Positions 1 to 5,247 of a DNA stretch of 5,247 nt are shown piece after piece. Source of the stretch: JAWWBN01 sp033720955 (GTDB lineage Bacteria; Acidobacteriota; Thermoanaerobaculia; Multivoradales; JAHEKO01); NCBI GenBank assembly GCA_033720955.1, contig JAWWBN010000258.1, positions 1 through 5,247 of the forward strand, read 5' to 3'. Made by a program: the position numbers and the translations under genes. The notes under the pieces are model-generated. The model did not search any database. It saw only the letters and a list, made by a program, of their open reading frames with translations, and was not told where the DNA came from. How positions within the stretch are numbered: the stretch's first letter is position 1; every line of letters starts with the position of its first letter.

Positions 1-1
1 G

Positions 2-907
2 ACGGAGGCGGCGGTGATCCTGCTGGCGGATGAGGAGATCCACCTGTTCGTCAACGGCGAGGTGGTGGCGTCGCGGCGTTACCGCGTCGGCGACCGCGCC
101 GCCCGGCTGCCGGTGGCGGCCCTGCTGCGCGCCGGGGCCAACCGGCTCGTGGCCGAGCTGCGCAGCGAGCGCGGGGTGGGAGGGCTGCTGCTGCGGCTGG
201 AGGGCGACGGCGGGACACTGGCCGTCACCGGGCCCTCGTGGCGCATCGCCCGCCGGTACGAGCCCGGGATGATGGCGCCCGGCGGTCCGCTGCCCCGCCT
301 GGAGCCGGCTCGGGTCTGGGGCCGTCCGCCGACCGGGCGGTGGCGCCTCGGCAGGCCCGAGCTCCTGCCGCCTCTGGGCCAGACCCCTCTCGACGGCGGT
401 CCGAGGCTCGCCCGGCGGGTGCGGATCGCCTCCGCCGACTCCTGGGAGCGTCTCCAGGGGGACACCGACTGGCGCTCGCTGCCGCTGGGGCGGCGGGTGA
501 CCTTCGACTGGGGCGAGCCGATCACCGCCAGCATCAACCTGGTCTTCGCCCGCACCGAGACCGGCCGCGGCTTCTTCTGGGCGTCGGACCGCCCGGCGCA
601 GCGGCGGCACTGGCCCCCCAGTGGCTACTTCCGCAAGGCACCGGGGAGCCGCTCGTGGACGAGCACCGAGATGCACACCTTCCGCTACCTCACGGTGTGG
701 AGCGACACCGACCTGGTGGGGGTGCGCGCCTTCCGCTTCGAGCCCGCCTTCTCGGGGCTGCGGCAGGCGACCGCGGAGCTGCCGGGGGGGATCGCCAGCC
801 TCGCCCCGCCCCAGACGTCGAGGCCGGCGCTCGAGAGGATGTGGACGCAGCTCGAGCGGGCGGAGGCGGCGGCGGCGCGGAGGGCGGAGAGCGCGGAGTC
901 GCCCTAG
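2..907 (+). CDS. Partial beta-sandwich (galactose-binding-like) protein, 5' end missing
   Basis: The reading frame is open to the left edge (first full codon at 2) and ends at TAG 905-907, giving 301 visible residues. A GTG at 14 could serve as a start, but it falls inside what looks like the first strand of a domain, so the true start is probably upstream. Numbering from that GTG, residues 1-85 have the pattern of a galactose-binding-like jelly roll: ADEEIHLFVNGEVVA, then a hydrophobic strand, LLRAGANRLVAEL, and a closing strand ending at SWR. Residues 137-245 look like a second beta-sandwich of discoidin type (VTFDWGEPI, SINLVFAR, FRYLTVW, VGVRAFRFEP). A Pro/Gly/Arg-rich linker (86-135) joins them. 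The tail (270-297) is a charged, Ala-rich helix. No catalytic motif is visible. Such modules usually bind sugars or sit beside enzyme domains, so this may be the C-terminal part of a larger secreted or carbohydrate-active protein. Codon use matches the rest of the window. The gene is convergent with ispB, with 19 nt between stops. The frame is secure; the function is unknown. Confidence 0.5.
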   Translation, partial: TEAAVILLADEEIHLFVNGEVVASRRYRVGDRAARLPVAALLRAGANRLVAELRSERGVGGLLLRLEGDGGTLAVTGPSWRIARRYEPGMMAPGGPLPRLEPARVWGRPPTGRWRLGRPELLPPLGQTPLDGGPRLARRVRIASADSWERLQGDTDWRSLPLGRRVTFDWGEPITASINLVFARTETGRGFFWASDRPAQRRHWPPSGYFRKAPGSRSWTSTEMHTFRYLTVWSDTDLVGVRAFRFEPAFSGLRQATAELPGGIASLAPPQTSRPALERMWTQLERAEAAAARRAESAESP

Positions 908-913
908 CGCGGA

Positions 914-938
914 CGCCGGTCCGGAGCTACGACCGGCG
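914..938. terminator. GC-rich stem-loop between convergent genes, possible bidirectional terminator
   Basis: CGCCGGTC (914-921) pairs perfectly with GACCGGCG (931-938) across a 9-nt loop (922-930). It lies 7 nt after the stop of the + strand gene and spans the ispB stop codon (927-929). The position between two convergent stops suits a shared transcription end. Neither side is followed by a run of T, so it is not a classical intrinsic terminator. It could act as a pause or mRNA-stabilising hairpin, or be a chance product of high GC content. Confidence 0.3.
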
Positions 939-1949
939 GCGCAGCACGAAGTCGGTGGCGAACTCGAGCGCCTCCCGCGCGTCGCTCGCCGGCAGCGGCG
1001 CCAGGGCGTCGCGGGCGTCGGCGGCGAAGCCCTCCGCCATCTCGCGCACCTCCTCGACAGTGCCCTCGGAGGTGACGATCTCCAGGATCTCCTCCGAGCT
1101 CACCCGGCCGAAGCCGCGGTCCTCGAGCACCGTCTCGACCTTGGCCCTGCCCGCCGCGCCGATCCGCGGCACGGCGAGGATGAGGGGCAGGGTCAGTTTG
1201 CCCTCCTTGAGGTCGGAGAGGACCGGCTTGCCCAGCTCGCTCTGCCGGCCGGTGAAGTCGAGCAGGTCGTCCACGAGCTGGAAGCAGGTGCCCAGGGCGC
1301 GGCCGTAGCGGGCGAGGAGCTCGCCCTCGCGCGGCCGCTCCGGCTCCATGAGGCTGGGCAGGAAGCAGGCGGCCGAGAACAGCGCCGCGGTCTTGCGGTC
1401 GATGATCTCGAAGTACTCCTCCGCGGTGACGTCGGTCTGGCCGAGCCGCTCCAGCGACAGCAGCTCCCCCTCCGTCATCTTCAGGGTCGCCTCGCAGAGC
1501 CGCCGGATCACCTCCAGGTTGTCGTGCTCCAGGGCCATGCGCATGGAGGTCGTGTAGAGCCAGTCCCCCAGCAGGACGGTCAGGCTGTTGCCCCACAGCC
1601 GGTTGATGGTGGGCTGCCCGCGACGCAGCGCCGCGTTGTCGATGATGTCGTCGTGGATCAGGGTGGCGGTGTGGATCAGCTCGACCACCGCGCCGTAGGT
1701 GACCTCCTCGTCGCTGTCGCGGTCCAGCAGACGCGCGGACAGGAGCAGCAGGGCGGGCCGCATCCGCTTGCCGCCGCCGTCGAGCAGGTACTCCCCCGAC
1801 TTGTGGATGAAGGGCACGTCGGAGGCCAGGTGCCGCTCGAAGACCTCCTCCGTGGCCGCGAGCTTGTCGGCCACCAGGGCCAGGAAGCGCGCGGCCGACG
1901 GCGGCACGCTGAGCGGGGTCTCGGCAACCGCCGCGGGATTTCGATTCAA
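927..1949 (-). CDS. ispB: Long-chain polyprenyl diphosphate synthase (octaprenyl/heptaprenyl type)
   Basis: This 340-residue trans-prenyltransferase condenses isopentenyl diphosphate onto an allylic diphosphate to make the long prenyl tail of ubiquinone or menaquinone; it acts in the cytosol or at the membrane face. All family hallmarks are present: GGGKRMRP (58-65), the first Asp-rich motif DDIID (100-104) followed by RRG (109-111), LLGDWLY (126-132), DRKTAALF (184-191), and the second Asp-rich motif QLVDDLLDFTG (224-234) followed by GKP (240-242). The residue five before the first Asp motif is Ala95. In this family a small residue there, as in E. coli IspB, goes with long products (C30 and above) rather than C15 or C20; exact chain length cannot be read. 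Length is normal for the family. The start is TTG, preceded by a purine-rich site at 1954-1960. It is last in the minus-strand cluster, 16 nt after the stop of the upstream gene. Activity is near certain; the ispB symbol is by similarity, and hepT/sdsA-type naming is equally possible. Confidence 0.95.
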   Translation of the reverse strand: MNRNPAAVAETPLSVPPSAARFLALVADKLAATEEVFERHLASDVPFIHKSGEYLLDGGGKRMRPALLLLSARLLDRDSDEEVTYGAVVELIHTATLIHDDIIDNAALRRGQPTINRLWGNSLTVLLGDWLYTTSMRMALEHDNLEVIRRLCEATLKMTEGELLSLERLGQTDVTAEEYFEIIDRKTAALFSAACFLPSLMEPERPREGELLARYGRALGTCFQLVDDLLDFTGRQSELGKPVLSDLKEGKLTLPLILAVPRIGAAGRAKVETVLEDRGFGRVSSEEILEIVTSEGTVEEVREMAEGFAADARDALAPLPASDAREALEFATDFVLRRRS

Positions 1950-1953
1950 GAGG

Positions 1954-1960
1954 TCCTTCC
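1954..1960 (-). promoter_or_regulatory. Ribosome binding site for the TTG-started polyprenyl synthase
   Basis: Read on the minus strand this is GGAAGGA, 4 nt before the TTG at 1947-1949. It supports the TTG, because no ATG in the same frame lies nearby that would keep the usual N-terminal helix of the family. The spacing is slightly short. It is the clearest Shine-Dalgarno-like site at any start in the window. Confidence 0.45.
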
Positions 1961-1965
1961 GGTGG

Positions 1966-2616
1966 TCAAAACGCCTCGACCGGGTCGAAGCGCGCGATCT
2001 CGTCCAGTTGCCCGTCCACGAACCGGTACGCCCGGCCGACCCGAAAATACCACCAAGTCACTTCTTCGCGCCCGGCGGCGCTCAGACGGTCGGTTCGATC
2101 GGGGGCTCCCATCTCCCGGAAGGCCTCCCGCTCGGCCTCGGTGGCCAGCGTCGTCCAGAAGGCGAGGTGCCGCTCCACCGCCTCGTCCGCCTCGACCTGG
2201 AGATCGGCCACCACCGGCGAGCCCTGGGTCATGCGTCGCGAGAGGTCGAGCCGTTGCAGGCTCCGCCAGCCGCCGTCGCTGGCCGGATCGCGCAGGAAGA
2301 CCTCGACGGCGAAGCGGTTGTAGAAGTCGTGCCAGCTCCATGTGAAGCGGTATTCGCCGTCCTCTCCCGTGGTAGTTGCGACGGCCGTCGGATGCCGGTC
2401 CACGGTGCGCAGCTTGCGCACGCTGAGCCGGCTGCGCGCCGCCTCGAACGACACCTTGAGCCCCGGCAGCGGCCGGCCCGCGGCGTCGGCGACGCGCCCC
2501 TCGACCCGCACCGTCTCGCCCTGCCGGTAGCCGGCGCCGGCGGGGACGGACAACACCGGCAGCAGGGCGAGGGCGGCGACGACCGGCCACGGCCCGGAGC
2601 CGGCGGATGCGGTCAT
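1966..2616 (-). CDS. Exported protein with carboxypeptidase-regulatory-like beta-sandwich domain, function unknown
   Basis: The 216-residue product starts at ATG 2614-2616. A signal peptide is likely at residues 1-29: the hydrophobic stretch WPVVAALALLPVLSVPAGA, with cleavage after AGA (27-29 region). No lipobox Cys is present, so it should be periplasmic or secreted. Residues 36-110 match a carboxypeptidase-regulatory or Ig-like fold: VRVEGRVADAAGRPLPGLKV, then TTGEDGEYRFTW, the usual 'new information, strand, Gly-x-Tyr-x-Phe' signature. Residues 142-172 are a charged helix. The end (186-210) is Trp/Tyr-rich and includes WWYFRV, YRFVDGQL and DEIARF, which recalls the last strands of BamE/SmpA-like small periplasmic domains; this is a weak resemblance by eye. 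No catalytic residues are evident. It lies between lolA (40 nt upstream) and ispB (16 nt downstream), so an envelope role alongside LolA is plausible but inferred. There is no Shine-Dalgarno site before the ATG; instead a TATAAT lies 7 nt upstream (separate entry). Confidence 0.85.
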   Translation of the reverse strand: MTASAGSGPWPVVAALALLPVLSVPAGAGYRQGETVRVEGRVADAAGRPLPGLKVSFEAARSRLSVRKLRTVDRHPTAVATTTGEDGEYRFTWSWHDFYNRFAVEVFLRDPASDGGWRSLQRLDLSRRMTQGSPVVADLQVEADEAVERHLAFWTTLATEAEREAFREMGAPDRTDRLSAAGREEVTWWYFRVGRAYRFVDGQLDEIARFDPVEAF

Positions 2617-2617
2617 G

Positions 2618-2641
2618 GCCGGGATTATAGAGAAGCCCGGC
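2618..2641 (-). other. Stem-loop abutting the start codon of the exported-protein gene
   Basis: On the minus strand, GCCGGG (2641-2636) and CCCGGC (2623-2618) form a perfect 6-bp GC stem around a 12-nt loop holding the TATAAT. It ends one base before the ATG. In a transcript reading through from lolA, this hairpin would sit where a ribosome binding site normally lies and could reduce translation or partly stop transcription. No U-run follows. A transcript starting at the TATAAT promoter would lack it. Confidence 0.3.
2624..2629 (-). promoter_or_regulatory. Candidate -10 element TATAAT just upstream of the exported-protein gene
   Basis: On the minus strand this is a perfect TATAAT, ending 7 nt before the ATG at 2616. 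Transcription starting 6-8 nt downstream would begin at about the A of the ATG, giving a leaderless mRNA. That agrees with the lack of a Shine-Dalgarno site. No good -35 box is visible at 16-18 bp spacing (best is TCGGAG or GTCGGA near 2646-2652), and there is no extended -10 TG. A six-base A/T run is unusual in such GC-rich DNA, but it remains a single-motif call. Confidence 0.4.
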
Positions 2642-2656
2642 GGCGCTCCGACCCGA

Positions 2657-3286
2657 CTACTGGTCGAGCCACTCGAGCTGCGGTGGGGCCAGCTCCGCGT
2701 CCGCGGCGAGCGGCGCGAAGCCGTCGAGCTCGAAGCGGGTGAGGTTGCCCTCGGCGTCGTGATAGGCGAGGCCGATCACCCGGAGAGCCTCGAGATCGAT
2801 GGTGAGCGTGGCGTCGCGCAACGCCCCGGGGGCCAGCGGCGCCAGGCGGACCTCGGCGCGGCCCTCCCCGGCCGGGGCGAGCTCTGCGCGGTAGCGGCCG
2901 CGGAGCGCCTCCGCCCGCAGCCGCAGCAGGTCGAGACCGGGCTCGTCGCCCACCTGCTGGCGGCGACCCACCGTCTCCCCCTCGTTCCAGGCCCAGAGGA
3001 GGTCGCCGCAGAGCAGATAGGTGCGCGGGAAGGGGTCGAGGTACTCCCACCGCAGACAGCGGGGAAGGTGCAGCGCCACCCGGCCGCTCTCGCTCTCGCC
3101 GCTGGAGAAGCCGAGCGGGAGGTAGGTCTGCCGGAAGCCGGCGGCGAGGGGAGAGGAGTCCTCGAGCGCCCGGCGGACACGGTCCACCAGACCCCAGGGG
3201 TCGTCGGGGGCCTCCTGGGCGGAGGCGCCGCCGGTCAGGGCGAGGAGGAGAGCGACGGCGGACGACAGCCGGAGGAGCTCGCGCAT
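2657..3286 (-). CDS. lolA: LolA-family outer-membrane lipoprotein carrier protein (periplasmic)
   Basis: LolA takes lipoproteins from the LolCDE transporter in the inner membrane and carries them across the periplasm to the outer membrane. From ATG 3284-3286 the product is 209 residues, the usual size. Residues 1-23 are a typical signal peptide (MRELLRL, hydrophobic core, cleavage after ASA). The mature part has the family pattern: AGFRQTYLPLGF (49-60), SGRVALHLP (67-75), LRWEYLDPFPRTYLL (78-92), LLWAWNEGE (96-104), then further short strands consistent with the open beta-barrel to the C-terminus. An in-frame GTG at 3314-3316, 2 nt after the purH stop, would add ten Arg-rich residues. I prefer the ATG because it gives a compact signal peptide, but neither start has a strong ribosome binding site. 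Cys77 and Cys93 on neighbouring predicted strands are unusual (see findings). It sits between purH and an exported protein. The family call is firm; LolA itself rather than a paralogue is inferred, since no lolB or lolCDE is in view. Confidence 0.85.
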   Translation of the reverse strand: MRELLRLSSAVALLLALTGGASAQEAPDDPWGLVDRVRRALEDSSPLAAGFRQTYLPLGFSSGESESGRVALHLPRCLRWEYLDPFPRTYLLCGDLLWAWNEGETVGRRQQVGDEPGLDLLRLRAEALRGRYRAELAPAGEGRAEVRLAPLAPGALRDATLTIDLEALRVIGLAYHDAEGNLTRFELDGFAPLAADAELAPPQLEWLDQ

Positions 3287-3318
3287 GCCCCGTCGCGGTT
3301 GCGACGATCGTGCCACCG

Positions 3319-4866
<1,548 letters not shown>

Positions 4867-4876
4867 GGGCTGGGGG

Positions 4877-4882
4877 AGTCTA
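4877..4882 (-). promoter_or_regulatory. Weak -10-like element upstream of purH
   Basis: The minus strand reads TAGACT (4 of 6 matches to TATAAT, keeping the key TA and final T), ending 10 nt before the purH ATG in the 38-nt gap after the preceding gene. Initiation from it would leave a leader of only a few bases. No -35 box is seen, and a 4-of-6 match can occur by chance, so this is tentative. Confidence 0.15.
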
Positions 4883-4904
4883 TGCGAGCCGGTGCGCCGG
4901 CGGC

Positions 4905-5246
4905 CTAGGGCGAGGCGGGCGGCGTCACCGTCAGCTCGCGGGGGTCGGCGCCCCCGGCCTCCAGCCACAGGTAGCGCAGCGCCGCTACCGCGTCGCTCAC
5001 GGCGTGGCTGAAGGCCACGGCTCCGATGCCGAAGGCGGTGGAGCGGTCGTCGAAGCGGTCGATGCCGGGGGGGCCGCCGACGCGGCGGTACTCCTCGGCC
5101 AGGAAGGGGACGTAGGCCGAGCCACGCCGGCCGGCGCGCTCGACCAGGAGGGAGAGCTCGCCCGGCCGCCCGACGTCCCGCCCGGCGCCGTAGAAGACCA
5201 CCCGGAAGCGCGCGGCGGCGGAGTCCAGGTAGCTGCGGTAGTCGGC
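4905..5246 (-). CDS. C-terminal part of an unidentified protein, 5' end missing
   Basis: The frame is open through the right edge and ends at TAG (4905-4907), giving 113 visible residues. A GTG at 5199-5201 is an unlikely start: the sequence before it (RSYLDSAAARF) reads as ordinary protein, so the gene continues outside the window. What is visible is mostly alpha-helical: YRSYLDSAAARFRVVFYGAG (3-22), a Gly/Arg-rich turn, SAYVPFLAEEYRRVGG (43-58), and a final helix FGIGAVAFSHAVSDAVAALRY (72-92) followed by LWLEAGG. The helical His-containing segment FSHAVSDAV and the YLWLEAGG ending vaguely recall the C-termini of zinc-dependent phospholipase C / S1-P1 nuclease-like proteins, but the metal-binding part would lie outside the window, so I give no function. 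Its stop is 38 nt upstream of purH on the same strand, so it may be an earlier gene of the same operon. Confidence 0.75.
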   Translation of the reverse strand, partial: ADYRSYLDSAAARFRVVFYGAGRDVGRPGELSLLVERAGRRGSAYVPFLAEEYRRVGGPPGIDRFDDRSTAFGIGAVAFSHAVSDAVAALRYLWLEAGGADPRELTVTPPASP

Positions 5247-5247
5247 C

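Noticed and set aside
79..555. 158-codon minus-strand frame opposite the first gene
   Set aside because: The product is Ser/Arg/Pro-rich without domain features, while the + strand frame has alternating hydrophobic strands and the same G/C third-position bias as the other real genes.
621..2345. 574-codon open frame on the + strand spanning gene 1, ispB and the exported-protein gene
   Set aside because: It crosses three well-supported genes and two gene boundaries, and its product is Arg/Ala/Pro/Gln-rich low-complexity sequence. It is a GC-driven shadow.
3287..3316. Twin-arginine (Tat) signal in the longer GTG-started LolA
   Set aside because: The extension contains PRRGMRELL, but it lacks the S-R-R-x-F-L-K consensus. 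LolA proteins are exported unfolded by Sec, and the ATG-started form already has a complete Sec signal.
4867..4968. 34-residue N-terminal extension of PurH
   Set aside because: It is Arg/Gly/Pro-rich, overlaps the stop of the preceding gene and has no counterpart in PurH proteins. The internal ATG gives the standard MLKAQRALISVFDK start.

Overview
The window is very GC-rich, with third codon positions almost all G or C. It reads as a stretch of ordinary chromosome from a high-GC Gram-negative bacterium. An outer membrane is implied by a LolA-type lipoprotein carrier. Acidobacteriota, Myxococcota or a similar high-GC lineage would fit, but no rRNA or lineage marker is present, so the phylum cannot be fixed.

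Layout. On the + strand, from the left edge to 907, lies the 3' part of a gene for a protein with two apparent beta-sandwich (galactose-binding-like) segments. Its start is outside the window. It converges on a minus-strand cluster that fills the rest of the window. Read in the direction of transcription (right to left), the cluster is: the 3' end of an unidentified gene (4905 to the right edge); purH (3319-4866), the bifunctional last enzyme of de novo IMP synthesis; a lolA-family gene (2657-3286, or from GTG 3316); an exported protein with a carboxypeptidase-regulatory-like beta-sandwich (1966-2616); and a long-chain polyprenyl diphosphate synthase of the IspB type (927-1949, TTG start). Gaps between these genes run from 2 or 32 nt (depending on the lolA start) to 40 nt, so the cluster is probably one operon, perhaps with an internal promoter at about 2624-2629.

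Functionally the cluster mixes purine synthesis, lipoprotein sorting to the outer membrane, an uncharacterised envelope protein and the prenyl side chain of respiratory quinone. LolA and the exported protein both act in the cell envelope. PurH and IspB are housekeeping enzymes with no direct link to them, so co-location probably reflects shared growth-linked expression.

No RNA genes, CRISPR, insertion sequences or phage genes were seen, and no stretch over 300 bases lacks a gene. I found no convincing undescribed system. The most notable points are a perfect TATAAT placed so close to a start codon that the mRNA may be leaderless, a stem-loop around that same element, an unusual cysteine pair in the LolA homologue, a possible BamE-like tail on the exported protein, and two unidentified partial genes at the edges.
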